64,000 nucleotides of DNA from an uncultured Rhodocyclaceae bacterium (GTDB lineage: Bacteria; Pseudomonadota; Gammaproteobacteria; Burkholderiales; Rhodocyclaceae). Below the pieces are notes generated by a model, which made no database searches, was not told the DNA's origin, and saw only the letters and a list, made by a program, of their open reading frames with translations. Location of the stretch: the NCBI GenBank assembly GCA_907163075.1, contig CAJQTY010000001.1:248001-312000 (forward strand), written 5' to 3'. Of this stretch, positions 38,473 through 47,567 are shown piece by piece; the stretch's first letter is position 1, and every line of letters starts with the position of its first letter. A program made the position numbers and the translations under genes.

Positions 38473-39210
38473 CTAGAGCGAGAGCCTCTTGAACACCCGC
38501 TCCGGGATATGCCGGATGAGGGCCATGATCAGCCACCAGAATCCCGGCAGGTAGACTTCGTCGCGCCGCCGGTCGATGGCGTGCACGATGCCGCGCGCGA
38601 TCGTCTCCGGTTTTGCCCACAAGGCGCCCTTGCTGAATTCGGCAGTCATCGGCGTATCGACGAAGCCGGGCTTGATGGTCAGCACGTGCACGCCCCGTTT
38701 TGCCAGACGATTGCGCAGGCCTTGCAGGAAAAGGCTGACCAGGCCCTTGGCCGCGCCATAGACATAGTTGCTCTGCCGGCCGCGTTCGCCGGCGACCGAG
38801 CTGATCACCGCCAGACTGCCGTGACCCTGCTTTTCGAACGTATTCGCCAGTCGGGTGGCGAGCACGATGACCGACAGGCCATTGCTGTCGATCTCCCGGA
38901 GCGTCTGTTCGACCGAGGCTTCGCAGGCCTTCTGGTCGGGTAGCGTGCCGTGGGCGATAAACGCCACATCAAGCCCGCCGAGGGCGCTGTGCGCGGCTTC
39001 GAACATCGCCGCGTGGGCGGCGCCGTCGCAGGCGTCCATGGTGTGGCAGCCAACAGAAGCGGCGCCGCGCACGCACAGGTCGGCGGCGATCGCCTGCAGC
39101 CGGTCGGCACGACGCCCGACCAGGAACAGCGCATCGCCACGTGCCGCCCACAGCCGCGCCGTCGCTTCGGCGATGGCCGAGGTGGCGCCGATGATCAGAA
39201 TCTTCTGCAT
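38473..39210 (-). CDS. Short-chain dehydrogenase, DprE2-like
   Basis: A 245-aa SDR. Nucleotide-binding GATSAIAEATA (about 8-18), the catalytic Ser in SSVAGERGR and the YxxxK motif YGAAK are present. The C-terminus has a hydrophobic segment (GFWWLIMALIRHIP), as in DprE2-type proteins that work at the membrane. It probably reduces the keto intermediate made by the FAD enzyme encoded 16 nt upstream, together inverting a sugar hydroxyl. ATG 39210 has GGAG 8 nt upstream; the frame to 39291 overlaps the FAD-enzyme gene. Confidence 0.82.
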   Translation of the reverse strand: MQKILIIGATSAIAEATARLWAARGDALFLVGRRADRLQAIAADLCVRGAASVGCHTMDACDGAAHAAMFEAAHSALGGLDVAFIAHGTLPDQKACEASVEQTLREIDSNGLSVIVLATRLANTFEKQGHGSLAVISSVAGERGRQSNYVYGAAKGLVSLFLQGLRNRLAKRGVHVLTIKPGFVDTPMTAEFSKGALWAKPETIARGIVHAIDRRRDEVYLPGFWWLIMALIRHIPERVFKRLSL

Positions 39211-39226
39211 AGGACTTCTCCGCAAA

Positions 39227-40513
39227 CTACAGTAAAACCCGACGCGCGAAATCCGACGAAAATTTCGCATCGACGAAGGGCAAAAATTCATTGAGACGCG
39301 GATAGCTGCGCCGGAAAAACTCGCCGCTCATGCGCGCATCCTTGGCCGGGTAAAGCCGCCCGCCGGCTTCGCCGACGATGGCGTCGAGGCGATCGAAAAG
39401 CGCCCGCGTCGGCGCCCCGCGATTCGGGAAATCGAGCGCCAGCGTCACGCCCGGCATCGGGAAGGACAGCAGCCCGGGGCTGGACAAGTCGCCAAAGGTT
39501 TTCAGCACGGCCAGGAAGGAGCCCTGCCCGCTCGTCGAGATGCTGCGCAGGACGTCGGCCAGCGCCGCGCGCGCCGCCATCGGCAGGACGAACTGGTACT
39601 GGTAAAAGCCCTGCCGTCCGTACAGCCGGTTCCAGTGCAGGATGCCGTCGAGCGGGTAGAAGAAGGGCGCGTAATGCACCACCGACATGGCCGGCACGGG
39701 ACGGTTGTAATAGGCCTGGTTGAAGGCGCGCAGGGTCAGCCCATTGACCAGGGAAAACGGCGGCGTCAGCGGGAAGTTCAGCGCCTTGCGCGCGGCTGCG
39801 GCCTGGCCTTGGCCGGCCGAATGATCGCCGGCCATGAAGATGCCGCGCACCGTTGGCGCCAGGCAGTCGATCCAGGCGACGGTATATTCGTGTCTGGCCT
39901 CGGCCTCGGTGTTGACCGCGAAAAACTCGTCGAGCCCCGTAAACCGGGTGCTGGCGACGGTAATGCCGACGCCGGAAATTGGCTTCAGACTCAATTCGAC
40001 CCAGGTGATCAGGCCGGTCAAGCCCAGCCCGCCGATCGTCGCCGCGAACCATTCGGCATTTTCGCCGGGCGCGCAGACGCGGCGCGATCCGTCGGAACGC
40101 AGCAGCTCGAAACGCCGCACGTGGCCGCCGAAGCTTCCCGCACGGTGATGGTTCTTGCTATGCACGTCGTTGGCGATGGCGCCGCCGACGGTGACGAAGC
40201 GCGTTCCCGGCGTGACCGGCAAAAACCAGCCGCGCGGCACGAAAACATCGAGAATTTCCGCCAGCAGGACGCCGGCTTCGCAGGTCAGTACGCCGGTCGC
40301 CTCATCAAAGGCGATGAAACGATCCATGCCGCGCGTATGCAGCAGCGTGGCTCCGCTGTTCAGGCCGACGTCGCCGTAGCTGCGCCCGTTGCCGTAGGCC
40401 AGCACGCTGCCCGCGACCGCCGGCAGCGGCGCGGCGCGATCGGACAGCCAGCGTTCGTGCGCCGCCGGCACGGCCGGCAGTTGCCCCCAGGAAGCGAGTG
40501 GCGGACGCGGCAC
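39227..40513 (-). CDS. FAD-dependent oxidase, DprE1-like
   Basis: A 428-aa VAO-family flavoenzyme with close resemblance to mycobacterial DprE1, which oxidises decaprenylphosphoryl ribose at C2'. Landmarks are GNGRSYGDVGLNSG, PGTRFVTVGGAIANDVHSKNHH-type FAD-binding stretches and the C-terminal RLYPAKDARM. At the position of the benzothiazinone-reactive Cys of DprE1 (FPIPGWNICVDFP in my memory of that protein) it has Ala (FPMPGVTLALDFP). The start is GTG 40513, one nt after the preceding stop. The substrate is unknown. Confidence 0.83.
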   Translation of the reverse strand: MPRPPLASWGQLPAVPAAHERWLSDRAAPLPAVAGSVLAYGNGRSYGDVGLNSGATLLHTRGMDRFIAFDEATGVLTCEAGVLLAEILDVFVPRGWFLPVTPGTRFVTVGGAIANDVHSKNHHRAGSFGGHVRRFELLRSDGSRRVCAPGENAEWFAATIGGLGLTGLITWVELSLKPISGVGITVASTRFTGLDEFFAVNTEAEARHEYTVAWIDCLAPTVRGIFMAGDHSAGQGQAAAARKALNFPLTPPFSLVNGLTLRAFNQAYYNRPVPAMSVVHYAPFFYPLDGILHWNRLYGRQGFYQYQFVLPMAARAALADVLRSISTSGQGSFLAVLKTFGDLSSPGLLSFPMPGVTLALDFPNRGAPTRALFDRLDAIVGEAGGRLYPAKDARMSGEFFRRSYPRLNEFLPFVDAKFSSDFARRVLL

Positions 40514-40514
40514 G

Positions 40515-41456
40515 TCAGCGCTGCCTGGTCAGGAAAATGGCGCCAAGCGCGACGGCGAACCACAGCGTCGCCAGGCGGCAGATCAGAGTCGCCGTAACCG
40601 CCGCCGACTCGGGGAAGCCGTTCAGCGCCAGCAGGCCGATCATCACCGCCTCGCTGCTACCCAGCCCGCCGGGCAGGAACGAAAGGCCGCCGATGAGCAT
40701 GGCGAAGGCATAGATGAACACCGCCGTCGTCAGCGGCAGCGGGTGCCCGAGCGCCGTGAGCAGCCACCAGAAACCGAAGCCTTCGGCGAACCACGCGATG
40801 ACGCCGATACCCAGCCCCATGGCCATCGCCGGCAAACTGAAACAGCGGCGGAAATGCAGGATGATCTCGCACAGCCTGACCAGCAGCCGCGCCCACTTCT
40901 GCGTCCGCGCCAGCGCCCAGCGGTCGATGGCCACGATCAGCGCCGTCCACTGCACGAGCAGCAGGGCCATGACGACCGCCAGCAGCGCCAGGCCGACCAC
41001 CGGCCGCGCCGGAGCGTAGGCCCACAGGCCGATGGCGGCAAGCACCAGGATGGCCAGCAGGTCGCTGACGCGCTCGGCGAAAAAGGCGGCGATGCTGGCC
41101 GCCGCCGGCACGCCATGCGGCTTGAGCAGCACCGAACGCAGTATCTCGCCGAGTTTTCCCGGGCTGGTGGTCAGCGCGAAGCCGGAAATATAGACGTCGA
41201 GATTGATGCGCCAGGCGACCGGCGCATCGAGCAGAACCAGGTAGCGCGCCCAGCGCATGAAACGCAACAGGTAGTTGGCCAGCGACAGTGCCAGCAGTCC
41301 GGCCAGCACGCTCGGCCCAACGCGTAGAACGGCCGCTGCCACGTCGCGCCAGCCGGCCCACAGCGAAAGCCCGAGATAGCCGAGCGCGGCCAGCGCGACG
41401 CTCCAGAGCACGGCGCGGAACGGCAACTTGAGAGGGGGGGAAACAGTCAAGGGCAA
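40515..41456 (-). CDS. UPF0104 / lysylphosphatidylglycerol-synthase-type membrane protein
   Basis: A 313-aa protein with about eight membrane helices and the family motifs NYLLRFMRWARYL, TTSPGKLGEILRSVLL, FFAERVSDLLA and LSFLPGGLGSSEAVM. It lacks the soluble aminoacyl-transferase domain of MprF, as do most members, whose role is flippase-like or unknown. It is the first gene of a tight set with the DprE1/DprE2-like pair, suggesting handling of a lipid-linked sugar. Confidence 0.85.
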   Translation of the reverse strand: MPLTVSPPLKLPFRAVLWSVALAALGYLGLSLWAGWRDVAAAVLRVGPSVLAGLLALSLANYLLRFMRWARYLVLLDAPVAWRINLDVYISGFALTTSPGKLGEILRSVLLKPHGVPAAASIAAFFAERVSDLLAILVLAAIGLWAYAPARPVVGLALLAVVMALLLVQWTALIVAIDRWALARTQKWARLLVRLCEIILHFRRCFSLPAMAMGLGIGVIAWFAEGFGFWWLLTALGHPLPLTTAVFIYAFAMLIGGLSFLPGGLGSSEAVMIGLLALNGFPESAAVTATLICRLATLWFAVALGAIFLTRQR

Positions 41457-41459
41457 GCG

Positions 41460-41630
41460 CTTTCAACGCAGAGCGCGCAGAGACGCAGAGAACGCGGCGA
41501 GAAAATCGAGCGATGGCCTTTTCGAAAACTCTGCGTACTCTGCGTACTCTGCGTACTCTGCGTACTCTGCGTACTCTGCGTACTCTGCGTACTCTGCGTA
41601 CTCTGCGTCTCTGCGTACTCTGCGTCAGAA
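41460..41630. repeat. ACGCAGAG-type repeat with expanded 9-bp tandem array
   Basis: The left arm (41461-41499) reads TTTCAACGCAGAGCGCGCAG and further ACGCAGAG units. The right arm (41528-41625) is nine perfect ACTCTGCGT units, one 8-bp variant and a tenth unit. The arms are inversely related. The array sits between a convergent-side gap of mnmA and the UPF0104 gene and can be read as (TLR)n or (SAY)n on the plus strand, but no gene signals support coding. Confidence 0.85.
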
Positions 41631-41649
41631 GCGGTGTCCTCGATCAAAC

Positions 41650-42756
41650 TCAAACTATTACCCCGCCGCCCAGGCAAACCCGGCTTTCGTACACCACCAC
41701 CGACTGTCCCGGCGTCACCGCCCACTGCGGCTCGGCAAACCTGAGCTGGCACTCCCCGGCGTCGACGCGTTCGATCTCGCACGCGGCGTCGGGCTGGCGG
41801 TAGCGCGTCTTGGCGCCGTAGACCCAGTGCGTGTGCGGCAGCGCACCGGAAATCCACGACAGTTGATCGGCCTTCAATTCGAAGGCCAGCAGCGCCGGGT
41901 GGTCGTGCCCCTGTACCACGTAGAGCACGTTGCTCGTCATATCCTTGCCGGCCACGAACCACGCGTCGTGCTCGCCGTCGCGGGCGTAATCCTTGGTCCC
42001 GCCGATGTGCAGGCCCTTGCGCTGGCCGATGGTGTGGAAAGACAGGCCGTCGTGTTCGCCGAGCACCCGACCGTCGTCGAGGCAGCGAATCTCGCCCGGC
42101 TTCGGCGGCAGGTAGCGCATCAGGAATTCCTTGAACGGCCGCTCGCCGATGAAGCAGATGCCGGTCGAATCCTTCTTGACGGCCACGTGTAGATCGGCTT
42201 CCAGCGCCATTTTCCGGACATCGCGCTTGTACAGCCCGGCGAGCGGGAAGAGCGTTTTCGACAGTTGCTGCTGGTTCAGGCGGTGCAGGAAATAGCTCTG
42301 GTCCTTGGTACCGTCCTCCGCCTTGAGCAACTGGAAAGCACCTTCGAATTCACGCACGCCGGCATAGTGGCCGGTGGCGATCTTGTCTGCGCCCAGGCTC
42401 AGGGCATGATCGAGGAAGGCGCGAAACTTGATCTCGGAGTTGCACAGCACGTCCGGGTTCGGCGTGCGGCCGGCCTCGTATTCCTTGAGGAAGCTTGCAA
42501 ACACGCGCTCCCGGTATTCGCCGGCGAAGTTCACCACCTCGACCTCGATGCCGATGCGGTCGGCGACGCTCATCACGTCGACCAGATCCTGGCGCGACGA
42601 ACAGTATTCTTCGCTGTCGTCGTCCTCCCAGTTCTTCATGAACAGGCCGATCACGTTCCAGCCCTGCCGCTTCAGGAGCAGCGCCGCCACGGCGGAATCG
42701 ACGCCGCCGGACAAACCGACGACCACCGTCTTGCCAATATTCTCACCCACCGCCAT
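41650..42756 (-). CDS. mnmA: tRNA-specific 2-thiouridylase
   Basis: MnmA makes 2-thiouridine at the wobble position of Lys, Glu and Gln tRNAs, taking sulfur through the Tus relay. The 368-aa protein has the PP-loop [12 protein letters not shown], the catalytic Cys in [12 protein letters not shown] (about 105) and the second Cys in [13 protein letters not shown] (about 200), then the C-terminal beta-barrel. ATG 42756 has GGAG 7 nt upstream. It overlaps the upstream secreted-protein gene by 14 nt. Confidence 0.97.
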   Translation of the reverse strand: MAVGENIGKTVVVGLSGGVDSAVAALLLKRQGWNVIGLFMKNWEDDDSEEYCSSRQDLVDVMSVADRIGIEVEVVNFAGEYRERVFASFLKEYEAGRTPNPDVLCNSEIKFRAFLDHALSLGADKIATGHYAGVREFEGAFQLLKAEDGTKDQSYFLHRLNQQQLSKTLFPLAGLYKRDVRKMALEADLHVAVKKDSTGICFIGERPFKEFLMRYLPPKPGEIRCLDDGRVLGEHDGLSFHTIGQRKGLHIGGTKDYARDGEHDAWFVAGKDMTSNVLYVVQGHDHPALLAFELKADQLSWISGALPHTHWVYGAKTRYRQPDAACEIERVDAGECQLRFAEPQWAVTPGQSVVVYESRVCLGGGVIV

Positions 42757-43318
42757 CCGGACTCTCCCCCGCGCGCCAATTGGCCAGCGGCATTACCACC
42801 GCCGGCTGGCCGTTATCAAAAAACCAGCTATCCACCACGTAACGCCCCGGCTCCTCGCCATCGCCGGCAGGCGCCGCAACCTGTATTTCCTCGATTTGCG
42901 CCGCGAAGTGATCGAAGATCAGTGAACGCGTCCGCAGCACCCGATCCAGCACCCGGTGATAACGCAGCAATCCGCGTTCCTCCATCATCCGCAGCAGGCG
43001 CGTCGTCGTCGTCGAGTGGTCGATGCAATCCATCTTGCCGTACACCGCCGCATCGGCGTAGTTGCCGCCGCGGTCCGCCGCGATCGGCGACTGCTCGCCG
43101 GCCCAGCCGAGCAGGCGGCCGACGGCGGCGCCGATCGCCTCGCGCTCGTGCGGCGCATCCTGCGCCTGCCCCAGCAAGGAGCCAAGTTCCCGCAACTGCC
43201 CGTCACTGAAAACAACCTCGGCCTGCGCCAGGCAGCCGTAGTTGAAGCACACCGTGACACGCTCGTCCGCCGCCGCGGTCAACCCGCAGAGCAGCAGGAA
43301 GCAGCCCAGCCACCTCAT
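42743..43318 (-). CDS. Secreted protein with possible transglutaminase-like triad
   Basis: A 191-aa protein with a signal peptide (about 1-17). I do not recognise a named family. Cys98 ([15 protein letters not shown]), His137 ([11 protein letters not shown]) and Asp163 ([11 protein letters not shown]) occur in the order and surroundings of a papain/transglutaminase-like Cys-His-Asp triad: Cys at the start of a helix, His and Asp in strands. A further CFNYGC pair follows the signal. ATG 43318 overlaps the Nudix stop (ATGA) and its end overlaps mnmA. Confidence 0.75.
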   Translation of the reverse strand: MRWLGCFLLLCGLTAAADERVTVCFNYGCLAQAEVVFSDGQLRELGSLLGQAQDAPHEREAIGAAVGRLLGWAGEQSPIAADRGGNYADAAVYGKMDCIDHSTTTTRLLRMMEERGLLRYHRVLDRVLRTRSLIFDHFAAQIEEIQVAAPAGDGEEPGRYVVDSWFFDNGQPAVVMPLANWRAGESPDGGG

Positions 43319-43761
43319 GCGTAGTGCGTAATGAGCTCAAGCGGATAGCGCTTGCCGGCCAGCCAGTCTTCGATGCAGCGCAAGATCAGCGGGCTGCGGT
43401 GCCGATCTTCCAGCGCACGGATTTCGTCGAGCGTCAACCAGCGCGCCGCGATGATCCCGGCATCGAGCGCACGCCCGGCATCGTGGCCGGCAATTTCGCC
43501 GCCAAAGGCAAAGCGCAGGTAGGTGATGTCCTTGGCTTCCTGGCGCCAGTTGTAGATACCGACCAGGTAGCGAGGGACGAATCGGTAAGCTGTTTCCTCC
43601 AGCGCCTCGCGGATCACGGCGTCGGTCAGCGCCTCGCGGCATTCGAGGTGTCCGGCGGGCTGGTTGTAACGGATGCCGTCGTCGGTTTCCTCTTCGACCA
43701 GCAAGAATTTCCCGTCGCGCTCAATGACGGCGGCAACGGTGACATTGGGTTTCCAGATCAT
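43315..43761 (-). CDS. Nudix hydrolase, NudJ-like
   Basis: A 148-aa Nudix enzyme close in length to E. coli NudJ (153 aa), which hydrolyses HMP-PP and nucleoside di/triphosphates. The Nudix box GHLECREALTDAVIREALEET has the metal-binding REALEE core; the Gly after EET is replaced by Ala. ATG 43761 is preferred to an in-frame TTG at 43767. First gene of the nudix-orf-mnmA set; divergent from ilvE. Confidence 0.88.
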   Translation of the reverse strand: MIWKPNVTVAAVIERDGKFLLVEEETDDGIRYNQPAGHLECREALTDAVIREALEETAYRFVPRYLVGIYNWRQEAKDITYLRFAFGGEIAGHDAGRALDAGIIAARWLTLDEIRALEDRHRSPLILRCIEDWLAGKRYPLELITHYA

Positions 43762-43867
43762 GTGCAAAGCCTTGGCTGCAGGGCAAAAACACTATTTTAC
43801 CGTCTCCGGCGGTCAAAATCGGCTAGAATTTCGCTTTGTAAAATTGCAGCGGGCGAAGGGGAAAATC

Positions 43868-44788
43868 ATGTCCATGGCGGATCGCGACGGTTTCATCTGG
43901 CATGACGGCGCGCTGGTGCCGTGGCGCGAGGCCACGACACACGTCCTGACCCATACCCTGCACTATGGCATGGGCGTTTTCGAGGGCATTCGCGCCTACA
44001 AGGCCGAAAAGGGCACGGCCATCTTCCGCCTGCGCGAGCACACCGAGCGCCTGTTCAACTCGGCACACATCTTCCAGATGAAAATGCCGTACGACAAGGC
44101 GACGCTGATCGAAGCACATATTGACGTCGTGCGCGCCAACCGGCTCGAATCCTGCTATATCCGCCCGATCGTCTTCTACGGCTCCGAAGCCATGGGCATC
44201 GCCGCGACGGCGCTCAGCACGCATGTCGCCATCGCCGCCTGGCCGTGGGGTGCCTACCTCGGCGCCGAGGGCATGGAGAAGGGCATTCGCGTCAAGACGT
44301 CCTCGTTCACCCGCCACCACGTCAACATCAACATGTGCCGCTCCAAATCGGTCGGCACTTACACCAACTCGATCCTGGCGCACCAGGAAGTCGCGCACGA
44401 CGGCTACGACGAAGCACTGCTGCTCGACGTCGACGGTTACGTCGCCGAAGGCGCCGGCGAAAACATCTTCATTGTCAAGGCCAGCACGCTGTACACGCCA
44501 GACCTCACATCCTGCCTCGAAGGCATCACCCGCGCCTCGGTGCTCACCCTGGCCGACGAACTCGGCCTGACGGTGATCCAGAAGCGCATCACGCGCGACG
44601 AAGTATATTGTGCCGACGAGGCCTTTTTCACCGGCACGGCCGCCGAAATCACGCCGATCCGCGAGCTCGACAACCGCCAGATTGGCGCCGGCTGCCGCGG
44701 CCCGGTCACGACCCGGCTGCAAAACCTCTTCTTCGCCTGCGTGAATGGCAAAGTGCCCGCGCACGAGGACTGGCTCAGTTACGTATAA
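43868..44788 (+). CDS. ilvE: Branched-chain amino acid aminotransferase
   Basis: IlvE is a PLP fold-type IV transaminase converting Leu, Ile and Val to and from their 2-oxo acids. The 306-aa protein matches E. coli IlvE (309 aa), with WHDGALVPW, HTLHYGMGVFEGIRAY, the PLP-binding Lys in NINMCRSKSVGTYTNS, and EGAGENIFIVK. ATG 43868 follows AAGGGG; a second ATG is at 43874. The frame to 43673 overlaps the Nudix gene and is not used. A zinc-finger gene follows 56 nt later. Confidence 0.96.
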   Translation: MSMADRDGFIWHDGALVPWREATTHVLTHTLHYGMGVFEGIRAYKAEKGTAIFRLREHTERLFNSAHIFQMKMPYDKATLIEAHIDVVRANRLESCYIRPIVFYGSEAMGIAATALSTHVAIAAWPWGAYLGAEGMEKGIRVKTSSFTRHHVNINMCRSKSVGTYTNSILAHQEVAHDGYDEALLLDVDGYVAEGAGENIFIVKASTLYTPDLTSCLEGITRASVLTLADELGLTVIQKRITRDEVYCADEAFFTGTAAEITPIRELDNRQIGAGCRGPVTTRLQNLFFACVNGKVPAHEDWLSYV

Positions 44789-44844
44789 ACTTTTGGATTT
44801 ACGCCTGCTTCCACTTTCAATTTCAGATCGCAAGGTTCTCCACC

Positions 44845-45039
44845 ATGGTTGAAAACACCTCCTCGAAACCGATCGAAGTCACGGCCCATGACCTGCCGCT
44901 GCACTGCCCGATGCCCGACGCACCGCTCTGGTCACGGCATCCGCGCGTGTTTCTCGACGTGACGCACAGCGGTGAAGTCGTCTGCCCGTATTGCAGCGCC
45001 CATTACGTTTTCAAGGGCGACGCGCCCAAAGGACATTGA
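44845..45039 (+). CDS. Zinc-finger protein of the CHCC type, 64 aa
   Basis: A short protein with Cys21, His32, Cys47 and Cys50 (LPLHCPMP...SRHPRVFLD...VVCPYCSAHYVF), the arrangement of the zf-CHCC family, whose best-known member is the mitochondrial complex I subunit NDUFS6; free-standing versions are common in proteobacteria next to ilvE and waaF. ATG 44845 stands 56 nt after ilvE. The function in bacteria is unclear. Confidence 0.88.
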   Translation: MVENTSSKPIEVTAHDLPLHCPMPDAPLWSRHPRVFLDVTHSGEVVCPYCSAHYVFKGDAPKGH

Positions 45040-45064
45040 CGCGGCGGGAAAGCGAGAGCACGGG

Positions 45065-46150
45065 GTGAAGGGAGTAAATCGGGGGACCCGAGGATCGGCC
45101 TCGACGCTGCATACCGCATCGCGCGCCTCCGGCGGAGTCAGGGCGCTGATCGTCGCCCCGGCCTGGATCGGCGATGCCGTGATGGCGCAGGTGCTGTTCA
45201 TGCGCCTGCACGAATACAATCCGGGCTTGCGGCTCGACGCGCTGGCGCCACGCTGGGTGGCGCCTGTCCTCCAGCGCATGCCTGAAATCGACCAGATCAT
45301 CGACAACCCGTTCGCGCACGGCGAACTTTCGCTGGCATCTCGCTACCGCCTGGCGCGCCGTCTGGCGCAGGGCGGCTACCAGCGCGCCTACGTCCTGCCC
45401 AATTCGCTCAAGTCGGCGCTCATCCCGTTCCTGGCCGGCATTCCCGAACGCGTCGGCTTTACCGGTGAAGCGCGTTACGGCCTGATCAACCGCCGCCATA
45501 CGCTCGACGAAATCGCCCTGCCGCAAATGGCCGAGCGCTTCGCGCAGCTCGCCGAGCCGCCCGGTGCCGCGCTGCCCCGCCCACTGCCCCTTCCCCGCCT
45601 GGCGTCGAGCCGTGAACAGCAGGACGCGACGCTGGCCGCTCTCGGCATCGAGCGCCCGGAAAAAGTGGCGGTTTTCTGTCCCGGCGCCGAATTCGGCCCG
45701 GCCAAACGCTGGCCGGCCCGTCATTTCGCCACCCTGGCCGATGAACTGGCACGCCGCGGCTACGCCGTCTGGCTGCTCGGCTCGCCAAAGGACAGGGTAG
45801 TCGGCGACGAAATCGTCCGGCTGGCGACCGCCGCTGCACCGAACAACCTGTGCGGCACGACCGCGCTGACGCAAGCCGTCGACCTGATCGCCGCCTCCAG
45901 TTTCGTGGTCTGCAACGACTCCGGCCTGATGCATGTCGCCGCCGCGCTCGGGCGGCCGCTGGTCGCGGTTTACGGATCGTCCTCGCCAGGGTTTACGCCG
46001 CCCCTCTCGAAACGTGCGCAAATCATCAGTCTCAAGCTTGAATGCAGCCCCTGCTTCAAGCGCGAATGCCCGCTGGGCCACCTCGATTGTCTTAACAAAC
46101 TCGAACCCCAACGTGTGCTTGACGCCTGTCTGACGGGAGCCACCCAATGA
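45065..46150 (+). CDS. waaF: ADP-heptose:LPS heptosyltransferase II
   Basis: WaaF adds the second L,D-heptose to the LPS inner core on the cytoplasmic face. The GT9-family protein begins its conserved part with ALIVAPAWIGDAVMAQ and contains VLPNSLKSALIPFLAGIPERVGF, FCPGAEFGPAKRWPA and CNDSGLMHVAAALGRPLVAVYGSSSPGFTPP. GTG 45065 is the best available start (361 aa; about 24 residues longer than needed); the frame runs on to 44972 within the zinc-finger gene and no strong ribosome site is seen. Confidence 0.92.
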   Translation: MKGVNRGTRGSASTLHTASRASGGVRALIVAPAWIGDAVMAQVLFMRLHEYNPGLRLDALAPRWVAPVLQRMPEIDQIIDNPFAHGELSLASRYRLARRLAQGGYQRAYVLPNSLKSALIPFLAGIPERVGFTGEARYGLINRRHTLDEIALPQMAERFAQLAEPPGAALPRPLPLPRLASSREQQDATLAALGIERPEKVAVFCPGAEFGPAKRWPARHFATLADELARRGYAVWLLGSPKDRVVGDEIVRLATAAAPNNLCGTTALTQAVDLIAASSFVVCNDSGLMHVAAALGRPLVAVYGSSSPGFTPPLSKRAQIISLKLECSPCFKRECPLGHLDCLNKLEPQRVLDACLTGATQ

Positions 46151-46599
46151 ATGTCATTTTCACCACCGCCGAGGACGCCGAAGAGGCGTTCTACGAGGCC
46201 ATCGGCCGCGGTGACATCGAAGCCCTGATGAGCGTCTGGGCCGACGACGAAGAAATCGTCTGCATCCATCCGACCGGACAGCGCCTGACCGGGCCGATTT
46301 CCATTCGCGAAAGCTGGCGCGCAATATTCGCCAACAATCCTCGCCTCACCGTCCATGTCAAGCACAGCGTGCGCTGGAGAGGTGTCATGCTCGACGTGCA
46401 TAGCCTGGTCGAAACGCTCTACCTCGACGACGAACCGACGCCGCACGGGCCGATGCTCTCGACCAACGTGTACCAGCGCGGCGCCGGCGGCTGGCGCCTG
46501 CTCGCGCGCCATGTTTCCACGGCCTCCGACGGCACGTCCACCGAACCCGGGGAGTCCGGCGGCGACACCCACAGGGACCGCCCGCGCACCCTGCATTGA
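46147..46599 (+). CDS. SnoaL/NTF2-like protein
   Basis: A 150-aa protein of the NTF2-like cone fold: AEEAFYEAIGRGDIEALMSVWADDEEIVCIHPTG is typical of SnoaL-like/DUF4440 members. The last 25 residues are polar and disordered. It might bind or process a small molecule; no function is assigned. ATG overlaps the waaF stop (ATGA), and its stop overlaps the next start, so the three genes are tightly coupled. Confidence 0.8.
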   Translation: MNVIFTTAEDAEEAFYEAIGRGDIEALMSVWADDEEIVCIHPTGQRLTGPISIRESWRAIFANNPRLTVHVKHSVRWRGVMLDVHSLVETLYLDDEPTPHGPMLSTNVYQRGAGGWRLLARHVSTASDGTSTEPGESGGDTHRDRPRTLH

Positions 46600-47567
46600 T
46601 CGCCTACCATGCCCCGGCGTGGCTGCCCGGCGGCCACCTGCAGACCATCTACCCGCTGCTGATCCGGCCCGCCGCGCACCGCTACCGACGTGAGCGCTGG
46701 GAAACGCCGGACGGCGACTTCGTCGACCTGGACTGGAACGAAAGCGCCCAATCGGCGCTGAGCAATGAACGCACGCCGCTGCTTATTCTCTTCCACGGGC
46801 TTGAAGGCAATTCGAACAGCCACTACGCGCTGGCACTGATGCACGCCGTGCAGGCCATCGGCTGGGCCGGCGTGGTGGTGCACTTCCGCGGCTGCTCGGG
46901 CGAACCCAACCGTCTGCCGCGTGCCTACCACTCGGGCGACAGCGAGGAAATCGACTGGGTCCTGCGGCGGCTAAAGCAGACTCAAAAGCGGCGACCGCTC
47001 TACGCCGTTGGCGTCTCGCTCGGCGGCAATGCCTTGCTCAAATGGATCGGCGAAAGCGGGTTGCAAGCCATCCGCCTGCTACGCGCCGCCGCCGCGGTCA
47101 GCGCGCCGCTTGACCTGAGCGCCTGCGGCCACCATCTGGGACGAGGCTTCAACCGAGTCTATTCGTGGCACTTTCTGCAAACGCTCAAACCCGGCGCGGC
47201 GGCTAAGCTTAAGCGCTTCCCCGGCCTGTTCGATGAACGCCGCCTGCGCCAGGTGACCACGATCTACGCGTTCGACGATCTGGTTACCGGGCCGCTGCAC
47301 GGCTTTGCCGGTGTCGACGATTACTGGCGACGCGCTTCCAGCAAGCCGTGGCTGGCCTCCGTGCGGGTGCCGACACTGGTCCTCAACGCGCTCAACGACC
47401 CCTTCATGCCGCCGCAATCGCTGCCCGGGGCCCGCCAGGTGAGCGCCGACGTGCGGCTCGAATTCCCGCGTGAAGGCGGGCACGTCGGCTTCGTTACCGG
47501 CAGCATTCCCGGAAAACTCGACTGGTTGCCACAGCGTCTGCTGCATTTCTTCCAGAACGAAGTCTGA
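46596..47567 (+). CDS. Alpha/beta hydrolase of the YheT family
   Basis: A 323-aa protein similar to E. coli YheT (340 aa). It has PAWLPGGHLQTIYP at the N-terminus, the HGLEGNSNSHY oxyanion region, the nucleophile elbow GVSLGGNALLKW and the catalytic Asp and His in NALNDPFMPP and REGGHVGF. It is a serine esterase-type hydrolase whose natural substrate is not established. The start is a TTG at 46596 overlapping the SnoaL-like gene stop; no in-frame ATG lies nearby. A small stem-loop CAGGCC/GGCCTG follows the stop. Confidence 0.9.
   Translation: MIAYHAPAWLPGGHLQTIYPLLIRPAAHRYRRERWETPDGDFVDLDWNESAQSALSNERTPLLILFHGLEGNSNSHYALALMHAVQAIGWAGVVVHFRGCSGEPNRLPRAYHSGDSEEIDWVLRRLKQTQKRRPLYAVGVSLGGNALLKWIGESGLQAIRLLRAAAAVSAPLDLSACGHHLGRGFNRVYSWHFLQTLKPGAAAKLKRFPGLFDERRLRQVTTIYAFDDLVTGPLHGFAGVDDYWRRASSKPWLASVRVPTLVLNALNDPFMPPQSLPGARQVSADVRLEFPREGGHVGFVTGSIPGKLDWLPQRLLHFFQNEV

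Noticed and set aside
41528-41625. Possible CRISPR array
   Set aside because: The units are 9 bp and directly adjacent, with no spacers, and no cas genes are present.
41428-42192. Plus-strand frame with (SAY)n repeats through the tandem array and into mnmA
   Set aside because: The repeat peptide comes from the 9-bp array and the remainder is antisense mnmA; no start signal is seen.
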